A stretch of DNA of 64,000 bases, from positions 14,838-78,837 of the forward strand of contig JADJYC010000015.1 in the NCBI GenBank assembly GCA_016719925.1, read 5' to 3'. The translations under genes and the position numbers were made by a program. The notes beneath the pieces were generated by a model. It searched no databases and was not told the DNA's origin. It saw only the letters and a list, made by a program, of their open reading frames with translations. This stretch comes from Crocinitomicaceae bacterium. GTDB taxonomy: Bacteria > Bacteroidota > Bacteroidia > Flavobacteriales_D > Crocinitomicaceae. This document shows positions 50,409 through 59,340 of this stretch, piece by piece (the stretch's first letter is position 1; every line of letters begins with the position of its first letter).

Positions 50409-52258
50409 CAGTTAAATCTTTTTGTTAGTTCGTCAATAGAAAATGTTTCAATAATTTTTTTCCCTTTTGTAGAAACAGAAGGAGATGATGAAGCAAACAG
50501 TTTGTCAACCATATGCATCATTTCTTCCGTCGTCAGTTTTGTTCCGCCTTTTACAGCCATAGCAGAAGCAACACCGGCAATAATCCGTTCTGTCAGATTC
50601 AGTTCTGACTGCTCCGTATTTCTGTATTCATCCATTAATTCTGTTAAGACGTTTACCGGATTCTTATCTTTTAACTGAACCGGAACTGCCGTGATTTTTA
50701 TATGATCATTATTCAGTTCCAGATCAAAACCAATGTTTTTCAAAGAGTCAGATAATTCATCCCAGTATACCTTTTCCGTTTTTTCAATTTCAAGTATTTC
50801 AGGAAAAAGCAGTTGCTGTGATTTTGTTTTTCCGTCTTTCATTCTGTCCAGCAGATCATCAAACAAAATCCGGCAATGCGCTCTGTATTGATCAATCAGA
50901 ATAAAACCGTTTTTTACTGAACTCAAAATATATTTATCATTGATCTGAACCGGTTTCTTTTTGGTTTCTGATTCATTTTCATCGAAAGAGGAGGTCAGTG
51001 TAATTTCCTCTTGCCCTTCTTGCTCTTGCTGATTTTCAGCATTTGAATCACCGTAAAAATTTTCCCACATCTGGGGATCCGGTTTCATTTTCGAAAATCC
51101 AAGTGACTGAATGGCCGAACTATTTTTGTCTTCTTTATTGGGTGTGTTGAGAAACGGATTATACTCCGGATTAAATTTAATTTCAGGAATTACAACTGCT
51201 TCTCCTTTTTTGAGCGGCGGAACATTAAAACTTGTTTCCTGTTCAAAATCCAAAGTTGATGCAATATTATTCTGACCCAGTGCAAGTTTAACAGCGCTTC
51301 GTACTATCTGATAAATGAACTGGCTTTCTTCAAATTTGATTTCTGTTTTGGTTGGATGTACGTTTACATCAATGCTCGTTGTCGGAACTTCAAAATATAA
51401 AAAGTAAGGCGGATATTTCCCTGACTGAATCATCCCTTCATAGGCAGCCATTACCGCGTGATTGTAATATCTGTCTTTAAAATAGCGGTTGTTGACAAAG
51501 AAAAAACAGCGGTCATTGGTTGCTCTTTCACAATCAGGCTTGGTGATGAATCCGTAAATTTTTACAATTTCAGTTTCTTCATTTACCGGCACTAATTTTT
51601 CATTGAATTTAGCGCCGTAAATTCCAACAATCCGCTGACGGAGTACTTTCACCGCAGGCAAATTATAAACTTCGTCACCGTTGTGATGAAAAGATAATTC
51701 CACTTCCGGATGAACCAAAGCAATGCGTAAAAATTCTTCTAATATTTTCTGATATTCGGTGGTGTCTTTTCCTAAAAAGTTTCTTCTTGCCGGTACGTTG
51801 TAAAAAAGATTTTTCACAGCAATGGAAGTTCCGTCAGCCATGGCATCCGGATTTTGTGAAACCACCTTTGAACCTTCTATTTGTAAAGAGGTGCCAAGTT
51901 CGTGACCAACCATTTTTGTGCGCATGGTTACGTGTGCTATGGCTGCAATGGAGGCTAAAGCTTCACCTCTGAATCCTTTGGTTTGTAATTTGAATAAATC
52001 GTCCGCCGTTGAAATTTTACTGGTGGCATGCCGTTCAAAAGACATACGCGCATCAACTGCTGACATACCTGAACCATTATCAATCACCTGAATTAATGTG
52101 CGTCCGCCGTCTTTGGCCATCAGACTGACTTTGGTTGCGCCGGCATCAATGGAATTTTCAATAAGTTCTTTCACAACAGATGCAGGGCGTTGTACAACTT
52201 CTCCGGCAGCTATCTGATTTGCGATGTGATCAGGCAGTAACTTGATGATCCCAGACAT
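50408..52258 (-). CDS. mutL: DNA mismatch repair protein MutL
   Basis: A protein of 616 aa. The GHL ATPase domain has ENSIDAGAT, DNGSGM, RHATSKI, GFRGEALASI and GTSIAVKNLFYNVPARR. The C-terminal dimerisation domain ends FASSSPSVSTKGK. The usual endonuclease motif (DQHA-x-E) is replaced by DQYRAHCR, so nicking activity should be checked. Coordinates MutS and downstream excision. Confidence 0.97.
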   Translation of the reverse strand: MSGIIKLLPDHIANQIAAGEVVQRPASVVKELIENSIDAGATKVSLMAKDGGRTLIQVIDNGSGMSAVDARMSFERHATSKISTADDLFKLQTKGFRGEALASIAAIAHVTMRTKMVGHELGTSLQIEGSKVVSQNPDAMADGTSIAVKNLFYNVPARRNFLGKDTTEYQKILEEFLRIALVHPEVELSFHHNGDEVYNLPAVKVLRQRIVGIYGAKFNEKLVPVNEETEIVKIYGFITKPDCERATNDRCFFFVNNRYFKDRYYNHAVMAAYEGMIQSGKYPPYFLYFEVPTTSIDVNVHPTKTEIKFEESQFIYQIVRSAVKLALGQNNIASTLDFEQETSFNVPPLKKGEAVVIPEIKFNPEYNPFLNTPNKEDKNSSAIQSLGFSKMKPDPQMWENFYGDSNAENQQEQEGQEEITLTSSFDENESETKKKPVQINDKYILSSVKNGFILIDQYRAHCRILFDDLLDRMKDGKTKSQQLLFPEILEIEKTEKVYWDELSDSLKNIGFDLELNNDHIKITAVPVQLKDKNPVNVLTELMDEYRNTEQSELNLTERIIAGVASAMAVKGGTKLTTEEMMHMVDKLFASSSPSVSTKGKKIIETFSIDELTKRFN

Positions 52259-52261
52259 CGG

Positions 52262-52588
52262 TTATTTGTTGATGATTTGTTGTGCCGCCTCTGCGCTGGC
52301 GGTTTGTGAGTACAAATAATAAAGCATGATTACCAGTGCGCCAAGAATCATCACAAGTCTGAGATTCGATTTCAGTGTTTGTGTTTTTCGAATTGAACCG
52401 GCCCGGTTATTTTGTCTGAAACTGATGCGTTTTTCCGGTTCTTCATCTTCCAGAATTTCACGGTCAGCTCTTAGTTTATTCAGCTTTTTTTCACGCGCTT
52501 CTTTATCCGCATCATAATAACGCGGCGTATATTCAAACCGCTTGTACGTATTTGGTAATCGGAATACTGAAAATTTTGAAAAATTCAT
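52262..52588 (-). CDS. Small tail-anchored hypothetical protein
   Basis: About 108 aa from ATG 52588 (MNFSKFSVFRLPNTYKRFEY). N-terminal basic and acidic segment (YTPRYYDADKEAREKK), one C-terminal membrane helix (LVMILGALVIMLYYLY). A Bacteroidota-specific protein often found next to mutL. Its stop is 3 nt before mutL, so it leads this operon. Confidence 0.75.
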   Translation of the reverse strand: MNFSKFSVFRLPNTYKRFEYTPRYYDADKEAREKKLNKLRADREILEDEEPEKRISFRQNNRAGSIRKTQTLKSNLRLVMILGALVIMLYYLYSQTASAEAAQQIINK

Positions 52589-52768
52589 TGTCTTAAATTT
52601 TGCAGATAATAAAACCGGCTTGCTCCACAAATATACGCAGTTTACCTTCACTGCTGCATGTCATTCAGCTCCCATTTTATCATCAATCCACTAACATCTG
52701 TGAACAAATCCTATGCCGTGGCAGGAGTTGTGCATAATCCTTGCTGTACATTCGTCAATCACCTGATT

Positions 52769-55750
52769 ATGCTGCTGTCCTGCCCAAATAGAAAATTGTT
52801 GAAAAACCCCGCACTGAAGGGGATATTAACTTTTTTTTCAACCTGTTTATTTTTTGTTTCAACAGGCCTGGCCTCCACTGACAATTTAACCGGAACTGAA
52901 AAATCACCTGCTTTTCTTGCCGTAAAATCAGGCTGGGCTGATTCAGTTTTTAATTCCTTAACACCTGATGAACGTATTGCCCAGCTCTTTATGGTGGCCG
53001 CTTATTCTGACAAAGATGAATCTCACTATGCTGAAATTGCAAAACTGGTTCAGACTTACAAAATTGGCGGACTCATTTTTTTTAAGGGAACTCCTTACAA
53101 ACAGGCGGTGCTTACTAATCATTACCAGAGTCTGGCCAAAACACCGTTGATGATTGCAATTGATGGTGAATGGGGACTTTCCATGCGGCTTGATTCAATT
53201 GTTATTTATCCAAGGCAGATGATGCTGGGCGCAATTCAAAATGAAAAACTGATTTATGAAATGGGTAAACAAATTACCAAACAGTGCAAAGTACTTGGCA
53301 TTCATGTGAATTTTGCTCCGGTGATTGATGTGAATAACAACGCAAAAAATCCGGTGATCAATAACCGTTCATTTGGTGAAATCAAAGAGCATGTTGCCAG
53401 ACTGGGAATAGCGTATATGAAAGGCATGCAGGATCAAAAAGTAATGGCCTGCGGAAAACATTTTCCCGGGCACGGTGATACCGATATGGATTCCCATCTT
53501 TCTTTACCAACCATCAGTCATGATTTTAACCGGCTGGATTCATTGGAGTTATATCCGTTTAAAAAATTAATTGAAGAAGGACTGGCAAGTATGATGGTGG
53601 CGCATTTATTTATTCCTGCCCTGGATGCAATACCCAATCAGGCTTCTACTTTATCATCAAAAATTGTAAACGGTTTACTGAAAGATTCACTTGGATTTGA
53701 AGGTTTGATTTTTACAGATGCACTCAATATGCAAGGCGTTGCTTCCTATTATGAACCGGGTGAAGTAGATGTAAGAGCTTTGCTTGCAGGGAATGATGTT
53801 TTACTTTTTGCGCAGGATGTTCCGTTGGCAATTTCTAAAATAAAAGCAGCCATTCAAAATGGTCAAATCACTCAGGAAGAAATTGATAAACGATGTCTCA
53901 AAATTCTGAAAGCAAAAGAATGGTGCGGATTAAATAAATATCAGCCCGTTGATACAAAAAATCTTTTTGAAAAACTGAATTTGTATAAATCAGATGTACT
54001 CAACAGACAACTGGCAAAAGAATCCGTGACACTTATTTTGAACCGGGAAAATCAACTTCCGTTCAGAAGACTGGATACGTTGAAAGTTGCTTATCTGAAT
54101 ATCGGCGGAACTAAAACAAACAAGTTTTATGAAACCATTTCACGTTACGCAAAAACAGATCAGCTTCAGATTCCAAGAGCATTGTCTTCAACTGAAGAAG
54201 ATGAACTGATTGAACAATGCGCAGCGTATGATAAAATCATTGTTGGATTTCACCGGACCAACAGTGATCCAAAAAAGAACTTTGGTGTGACCATTCAGTC
54301 GATTGAAATTTTTAATCAGATCTCACAAAATTCTGAAGTAACCGGTGTGTTATTTGGAAATGCCTACGCACTTGAAAAATTTGGTGATTTGAGTAAAACA
54401 GCTGCGTTTGTTGTGGCTTATCAGGATAACGATTATACCAATGAGCAGGCAGCGCAATTAATTTTTGGCGGTATCATTCCCAAAGGAAAATTACCGGTCA
54501 GCGGTTCTGAATTTTTTCCGGCAGGAACCGGTTTGACCTATACTTCAACAACCCGTCTGGCATTTGTTCTGCCGGAAGAAATCGGAATATCCTCTGATAA
54601 ATTATTGAAAATTGATTCACTGGCAAATGCAGGAATCAGAATAAAAGCTTATCCCGGTTGTCAGATTATCGGAATAAAAAACGGACATGTTTTTTACGAT
54701 AAAGTTTTTGGTCACCATACGTATGACCGTTCCAGAGAAGTGAAAAAAACAGATTTGTATGATCTTGCTTCCATCACAAAAATTGCGGCCACAACTATTT
54801 CGCTGGTAAAAATGACACAGGATGGACTTATTGATATTGATAAACCACTCACCAAATACCTTCCGGATATTGTAGATTCAACACCTTATCAAAACATGGT
54901 GATAAGACGTATGCTTTCACATGAAGCAGGTTTACGTGACTGGATTCCTTTTTATACAAAAACACTCATCAACGGAAAACCAGATTCATCCATTTATTCT
55001 TTCACGCCGGATGCTTCACATACATTTAAAGTAGCGCATAATCTTTACATTTCTGCTGATTATGATACCGCCATTTTTAACCGCATTATTTCAACACCGC
55101 TTGGAAAAAAGACCTATAAATATTCTGACCTCGGCTATTATTTTCTGCGTGAAATTATTTTCAGACAAACCGGAAAAACAGTTGATCAATACGCGTATGA
55201 GAATTTTTATAAACCTATGGAACTGCATACCATGGGATACAATCCGCTGAACCGTTTTTCAAAAGAAGAAATCACCCCAACAGAAAATGATACCGTGTTC
55301 AGGAAACAGCTCATTCACGGAACCGTGCATGATCAGGGAGCAGCCATGCTGGGCGGTGTTGGCGGACATGCCGGTTTATTTTCAAATGCACTCGATCTGG
55401 CTACTTTAATGTATATGCTGATCAATGACGGAAATTACGGCGGTGTAAATTATCTGAATAAAGATACGCTGGCTGATTTTACACGCCAGCAGTACAGTGA
55501 TAACAGAAGAGGAGCAGGATTTGATAAACCTGTTCGATCGCTGGACGGCGGACCAACATGCAACAAAGTTTCGCTTTCCAGTTTTGGTCACAGCGGTTTT
55601 ACGGGTACCATTACCTGGGCTGATCCCGAGCATAAAATTGTGTATGTTTTTCTGAGTAACCGCTGTTATCCGGTTGCTGAAAATCCGCTGTTGCTCAAAG
55701 AGGGCATACGGGTTTCCATTCAGGATGTTTTATATCAGGCGGCCAGATAA
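52769..55750 (+). CDS. GH3 glycosidase fused to a class C beta-lactamase-like serine hydrolase
   Basis: 993 aa from ATG 52769; upstream in-frame codons lack a signal. N-terminal signal segment (LTFFSTCLFFVSTG). Residues ~60-420 are a NagZ-like GH3 domain with KHFPGHGDTDMDSH near 229 (catalytic His/Asp dyad type). A GH3 C-terminal domain follows to ~590. From ~610 to the end is a beta-lactamase/PBP4-type domain: SITK at ~667 (Ser nucleophile, Lys), YSDLGY at ~784 and HSGFTGT at ~940 in place of KTG. The fusion joins an N-acetylglucosaminidase and a peptide hydrolase, fitting peptidoglycan turnover. Confidence 0.93.
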   Translation: MLLSCPNRKLLKNPALKGILTFFSTCLFFVSTGLASTDNLTGTEKSPAFLAVKSGWADSVFNSLTPDERIAQLFMVAAYSDKDESHYAEIAKLVQTYKIGGLIFFKGTPYKQAVLTNHYQSLAKTPLMIAIDGEWGLSMRLDSIVIYPRQMMLGAIQNEKLIYEMGKQITKQCKVLGIHVNFAPVIDVNNNAKNPVINNRSFGEIKEHVARLGIAYMKGMQDQKVMACGKHFPGHGDTDMDSHLSLPTISHDFNRLDSLELYPFKKLIEEGLASMMVAHLFIPALDAIPNQASTLSSKIVNGLLKDSLGFEGLIFTDALNMQGVASYYEPGEVDVRALLAGNDVLLFAQDVPLAISKIKAAIQNGQITQEEIDKRCLKILKAKEWCGLNKYQPVDTKNLFEKLNLYKSDVLNRQLAKESVTLILNRENQLPFRRLDTLKVAYLNIGGTKTNKFYETISRYAKTDQLQIPRALSSTEEDELIEQCAAYDKIIVGFHRTNSDPKKNFGVTIQSIEIFNQISQNSEVTGVLFGNAYALEKFGDLSKTAAFVVAYQDNDYTNEQAAQLIFGGIIPKGKLPVSGSEFFPAGTGLTYTSTTRLAFVLPEEIGISSDKLLKIDSLANAGIRIKAYPGCQIIGIKNGHVFYDKVFGHHTYDRSREVKKTDLYDLASITKIAATTISLVKMTQDGLIDIDKPLTKYLPDIVDSTPYQNMVIRRMLSHEAGLRDWIPFYTKTLINGKPDSSIYSFTPDASHTFKVAHNLYISADYDTAIFNRIISTPLGKKTYKYSDLGYYFLREIIFRQTGKTVDQYAYENFYKPMELHTMGYNPLNRFSKEEITPTENDTVFRKQLIHGTVHDQGAAMLGGVGGHAGLFSNALDLATLMYMLINDGNYGGVNYLNKDTLADFTRQQYSDNRRGAGFDKPVRSLDGGPTCNKVSLSSFGHSGFTGTITWADPEHKIVYVFLSNRCYPVAENPLLLKEGIRVSIQDVLYQAAR

Positions 55751-55784
55751 TTTTGCCGTATTAATTTTTGATTAATTTTGTGTT

Positions 55785-56549
55785 ATGGAAGGACAGATAT
55801 ACATCGATCCGGGAGAAACAAGAAAAAGAGTGGAAGTATGTTTTTCACCTTATCTTTTTCCGTTGTACAAAGATGATTTTGAAATCATTGTTGTGATTGA
55901 TGTTCTTCGTGCTACGTCAGCAATTTGCGCGGCATTTCATTACGGAGTAAAAGACATTATTCCGGTTTCAACCATTGAAGAAGCGCAGGAATATCAGCGC
56001 AAAGGTTTTTTGGTAGGTGCTGAAAGAGGCGGTCAGGTTGTGGAAGGATTTAATTTTGGAAATTCCCCTTACGCATACATGGTTCCTGAAGTGAAAGATC
56101 AGACAGTTGTGCTGACTACCACCAACGGAACAAAAGCCATTAATCTTGCAAAAGAATGTGGTCAGGTAGTCATTGGCGCACTTTCAAATCTGGATGTGCT
56201 GCAGCAGTGGTTGTCAAAACAAGATAAAAGTGTTTTGTGTCTTTGTTCAGGCTGGCAGAATAAATTTAATCTGGAAGACACAATTTGCGCGGGTGCAATT
56301 TGTGATTATTTATTGCATACCGGAAAATTTCATTCTGTGGAAGATTCTTCCATTGCGGCAAAATATCTTTTTCTCTCTGCAAAAGATAATATTCTGGGTT
56401 ACCTCAAAGCGTCATCACACCGCCGCCGTTTGAAAAATCTGAATCTCAACGTCGATATCAAATATTGCCTCAATCCAAATCTTGCACCCGTTATTCCAAT
56501 TCTGCAGGATAATAAACTGATTGCTATTGAATCAGATGTGCTGATCTGA
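55785..56549 (+). CDS. comB: 2-phosphosulfolactate phosphatase
   Basis: A protein of 254 aa. ComB signatures: VVIDVLRATSAICAAF, GAERGGQVVEGFNFGNSP and TTTNGTKAI, with LCSGWQNKFNLEDTICAG near the middle. Hydrolyses phosphosulfolactate to sulfolactate, a step of coenzyme M synthesis in archaea and of sulfolactate formation in some bacteria. No comA, comC or other sulfonate genes are adjacent. Confidence 0.93.
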   Translation: MEGQIYIDPGETRKRVEVCFSPYLFPLYKDDFEIIVVIDVLRATSAICAAFHYGVKDIIPVSTIEEAQEYQRKGFLVGAERGGQVVEGFNFGNSPYAYMVPEVKDQTVVLTTTNGTKAINLAKECGQVVIGALSNLDVLQQWLSKQDKSVLCLCSGWQNKFNLEDTICAGAICDYLLHTGKFHSVEDSSIAAKYLFLSAKDNILGYLKASSHRRRLKNLNLNVDIKYCLNPNLAPVIPILQDNKLIAIESDVLI

Positions 56550-56610
56550 ACCAAATCAGATCCAAATCAGATCCAAATTGTATTTGAGATCATCCTTATT
56601 GAAGAAAAAA

Positions 56611-57407
56611 ATGAAAAGACAAAAACACTTTTTAGTGTGCGCAATTTTATTTTGCACTGTGATTTTAACTGCCTGTTCAGGAGGAATTGATTATATCACA
56701 GAACAAACCGTTTTACCTGAAAATCCAAAATCCGTAGTGATTCAATGGGATGAAGGAGGGGGCATGCTGCCTGAAGGTCAGGATATTTATATTTCAAAAG
56801 ACAGTTCGTTTTACAGCCTCTGGCAAAATCAACGTGATCAGAAAATGTATTTCAACACGTCAGAACAAGAATTGAAATCATTGTATCAGGTTTTTGTGGA
56901 GCATGATTTTTCTAACATCCGTATGATTGAAGAACAAGAAGTATATGACCGCGGCGGCACATCCATCCGTTTGATTGCTGACGGAAAATACTATGATAAA
57001 AATAATTCAGGCATGACTTTTTTGCATGAAAATGATGTGGATGCATACTTTGAAGTGGAAACAGCCATTTATGATTTTGCCATGAAAAAATTGAAGACCA
57101 GAAAATAAATCTGGAAATTTCAATTGATCAGTCCGTTCTCAATTGCCCGTATTCACTCTATCTGGCACTAAATCAAAATACCCTGGTGGATGTGGAAGAT
57201 TCAGTGATTAATTTGAAATATCAGGCTGAAGTTTTCCCCGGACAAAATGAAATTGACCTGGGACTTTATTACAAAGATTCAAATGATTACTACGGATATC
57301 CCGTTATGCATTCAAATGAATATCCGATTATTTTGGTGAGTGACTCTTTAAATCACTTTAGCATAAAATACAATGCTAAGACAGAGATGCTGGAGGTGGT
57401 AAAATAG
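56611..57407 (+). CDS. Hypothetical lipoprotein, one frameshift
   Basis: From ATG 56611 (MKRQKHFLVCAILF) with lipobox LTAC. A missing A in the run 57085-57090 joins the second frame, beginning EDQKINLEISIDQSVLNC and ending EMLEVVK, giving 265 aa. A polar, beta-rich body contains SVVIQWDEGGGMLPEGQD. No domain recognised. It is the last conventional gene before the repeat and cassette region. Confidence 0.7.
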
Positions 57408-57413
57408 AATCAG

Positions 57414-57760
57414 TTTTACATTTTACATTCCTTGTTTAATATTCGATATTTCTTAGCGAGATAAAAAAAAAATTCGCGCAAAGTCGCAAAGTTCGCCAGG
57501 AAAGAATTGGTTAAACTTTTACATTTTACATTCCTTATTTAATATTCGATATTTCTTAGCGAGATACAAAAAATATTCGCGCAAAGTCGCAAAGTTCGCC
57601 AGGAAAGAATTGGTTAAACTTTTACATTTTACATTCCTTATTTAATATTCGATATTTCTTAGCGAGATACAAAAAATATTCGCGCAAAGTCGCAAAGTTC
57701 GTCAGGAAAGAATTGGTTAAACTTTTACATTTTACATTCCTTATTTAATATTCGATATTT
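57414..57760. repeat. Tandem direct repeat, 103-bp unit, 3.4 copies
   Basis: Full copies start at 57414, 57517 and 57620, and a partial copy (38 nt) starts at 57723. Units are nearly identical (a few substitutions near AAAAAAAAA/CAAAAAATA and CGCC/CGTC). Each contains TTCGATATTTCTTAGCGAG and CGCGCAAAGTCGCAAAGTTC. No ORF crosses it and no unique spacers are present. Confidence 0.95.
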
Positions 57761-57829
57761 AAAAAAGGAATAGAATAATAAATATCCAATAAGGAATAAT
57801 AAATTTCAAAGTTTGAAAGCAAAATATAT

Positions 57830-57897
57830 TCCCGTATTAATCCCTGCTGTCATCCCAATGGGATCTCGCCCCGCCAGCTGGGGCGATGTTAGGTTTA
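57830..57897 (-). other. attC-like site 1 (terminal, incomplete)
   Basis: On the minus strand TAAACCTAAC (57897-57888) is an R''-type box. It is followed by the hairpin ATCGCCCC/GGGGCGA and a second palindrome around CATTGGGATG. No matching GTTRRRY end follows, so the array appears to stop here. The box overlaps the stop of the lipoprotein ORF. Confidence 0.55.
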
Positions 57898-58395
57898 GTT
57901 TTTTATTACAAGCGATTCGCCCAGTAAATAACCTTCTGGGCTTTCAGAGCAATCGCTAAAGCGTACTTTGATTTTTTTTCCATTTGGGTCTTCAAAGTAC
58001 GCATAGAAGGTGATAAAATTTAAACCAATGAATTCATATTCACGATGTGGCTTATCACAGTATAAGTATTTTAGGTCTTTTGGTTCAAGGCCCTTTTTTG
58101 AAAAATTTTCTTTGGATTTCGCGAACATTTCTTTTAACTGTGATGCATGAATTTTTTCAGTAACTGTCGAGTCTTGCCTTTTCATTAAATCTAATGTGAA
58201 ACAGTTATTCTTGAAATCTTGCAGATTATCTGTCCTGACTGCATTAATTACATTTTTAACAAGTCGTTCCATTTTTAATTCTTGTTCAGTTAAATTTGAA
58301 TTGGTAGCGTCCTGTGCGTCTTGGGTTGGTTGATTTTGACAACCAATCAGTAGGAATAAAGAGGCTAATAATAGTAAACAACGATTTTTTTTCAT
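57895..58395 (-). CDS. Cassette-borne lipoprotein of unknown function
   Basis: A protein of 166 aa with lipobox FLLIGC. The mature part resembles a small alpha/beta domain (LVKNVINAVRTDNLQDFKNN, YEFIGLNFITFYAYFEDPNGKK). Sits 25 nt inside a cassette: GTTAGGTTTA at 58429-58420 before it and TAAACCTAAC at its stop. No family recognised. Confidence 0.75.
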   Translation of the reverse strand: MKKNRCLLLLASLFLLIGCQNQPTQDAQDATNSNLTEQELKMERLVKNVINAVRTDNLQDFKNNCFTLDLMKRQDSTVTEKIHASQLKEMFAKSKENFSKKGLEPKDLKYLYCDKPHREYEFIGLNFITFYAYFEDPNGKKIKVRFSDCSESPEGYLLGESLVIKN

Positions 58396-58428
58396 ATAAT
58401 AAAATTGACGATCTGAAATTAAACCTAA

Positions 58429-58500
58429 CGGACTAGAATAAGCGCAGGAAGCCCTGGATATTGGGCGTTTTCTGCTTGCGTTTATTTGATGTTACCGGTA
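58429..58500 (-). other. attC-like site 2 between the lipoprotein and higBA cassettes
   Basis: Minus strand: TACCGGTAAC (58500-58491), then AAACGCAAGCAGAAAACGCCC, a loop, GGGCTTCCTGCGCTTATT, then G/TTAGGTTTA (58429-58420). The inner arms pair with bulges, giving an attC-like stem of about 72 nt. It shares a 32-nt exact block (58463-58494) with 63307-63338. Confidence 0.75.
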
Positions 58501-58506
58501 GTGTTT

Positions 58507-58812
58507 CTACCCAATGAGCAAATTAATGGGTCTTCCAAGTCCGTATTCAAAAATACGGTATAGAGTCGAGAGTTGGATATCACATTTTCCATTTTCAAGT
58601 CGTGAAATATAACTCTTTTTAGTCCCGACCTTTTCTGCTAATTCGTCTTGAGTCATATTCGCCTCTTTTCTTGCTTCTTTAAGCATTTCGCTAATTACAA
58701 AATACTGCGCCTTCTCTTCGAATTGGTCGCGTTTTTTTGATCCGATTTTCCCGTATTTAATATCAAGAAGTTCGTCAAATGTTCTAGCTGATTTGATACT
58801 TTTCTTTGCCAT
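58507..58812 (-). CDS. higA: HigA-type antitoxin, HTH-XRE domain
   Basis: A protein of 101 aa. Helical N-terminal toxin-binding part, then a Cro/C1 HTH (MTQDELAEKVGTKKSYISRLENG) in the C-terminal half. Its start overlaps the toxin stop by one base. It neutralises HigB and represses the shared promoter at 59164-59194. Ends 7 nt before attC-like site 2. Confidence 0.92.
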   Translation of the reverse strand: MAKKSIKSARTFDELLDIKYGKIGSKKRDQFEEKAQYFVISEMLKEARKEANMTQDELAEKVGTKKSYISRLENGKCDIQLSTLYRIFEYGLGRPINLLIG

Positions 58813-59159
58813 TACTTTATATTTTTAGATTCAAAATATTCCTTTTTTAATTTTACTGCTAGTTCCAATTCCTGTTTCGGTGTTTTTTGGGTTTTCTTTT
58901 GAAAACCATTGAATAGAACAACCAAGTTACCTTTATCAAAGCAGCAGAAAATGCGAAAAATGTCACTTCCAACCTCCACTCGCATTTCATAGATGCCATC
59001 AGTTCCAGTCATGTGATCAAGAAACTTTTTGGGCACCTTGTCTACGGTCCGAATAATTTTAAATGTGTATTCGATTTTTTCCTGAACTTTTACTTTTTGA
59101 CTAAGATAAAATTCGAGGAAGTGGTGTTTGTGGAAAATGATCTGTCTTTCGGTTTTCAC
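58812..59159 (-). CDS. higB: HigB/RelE-type toxin
   Basis: A protein of 115 aa, GTG start. RelE superfamily mRNA interferase pattern of the Gp49-like type: VPKKFLDHMTGTDGIYEMRVEVGSD (shown as two parts: VPKKFLDHM and GIYEMRVEV), FRIFCCFDKGNLVVLFNGF and KTQKTPKQELELA. Would cleave mRNA on the ribosome when free of HigA. Toxin-first gene order, as in other higBA loci, and typical cargo of chromosomal integrons. Confidence 0.92.
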   Translation of the reverse strand: MKTERQIIFHKHHFLEFYLSQKVKVQEKIEYTFKIIRTVDKVPKKFLDHMTGTDGIYEMRVEVGSDIFRIFCCFDKGNLVVLFNGFQKKTQKTPKQELELAVKLKKEYFESKNIK

Positions 59160-59163
59160 AATA

Positions 59164-59194
59164 CAAAGTTAACTATAAAGTTAACACGAAGCAA
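59164..59194 (-). promoter_or_regulatory. higBA promoter with overlapping operator
   Basis: On the minus strand TTG (59194-59192), a 20-nt spacer and TAACTTTG (59171-59164). The palindrome GTTAACTATAAAGTTAAC (59168-59185) covers the -7 region and is the likely HigA binding site. Confidence 0.65.
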
Positions 59195-59226
59195 GTCTTT
59201 GGTAATTATTTTTGCATTACCGGTAA

Positions 59227-59340
59227 CGTTTTGCGGCTTGGGGAAGGTGGCGATTTTACCACTGAACTTACTACGAAGTACACACTTCAAATTTACGAAA
59301 AACTGTCATACGAAGCACTAAACCGCCACTTTTGCCAAAC
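59227..59340 (-). other. attC-like site 3, one end truncated by the intron remnant
   Basis: Arms GCGGCTTGGGGAAGGTGGCG (59233-59252) and ACCGCCACTTTTGCCAAAC (59322-59340) pair at both ends of about 110 nt; G/TTACCGGTA closes it at 59227-59218. The other outer box is missing, and the intron reverse transcriptase begins within the last arm. Confidence 0.6.

Noticed and set aside
57414..57760. Tandem repeat considered as a CRISPR array
   Set aside because: Units are 103 bp and nearly identical along their whole length; there are no short palindromic repeats with unique spacers and no cas genes.
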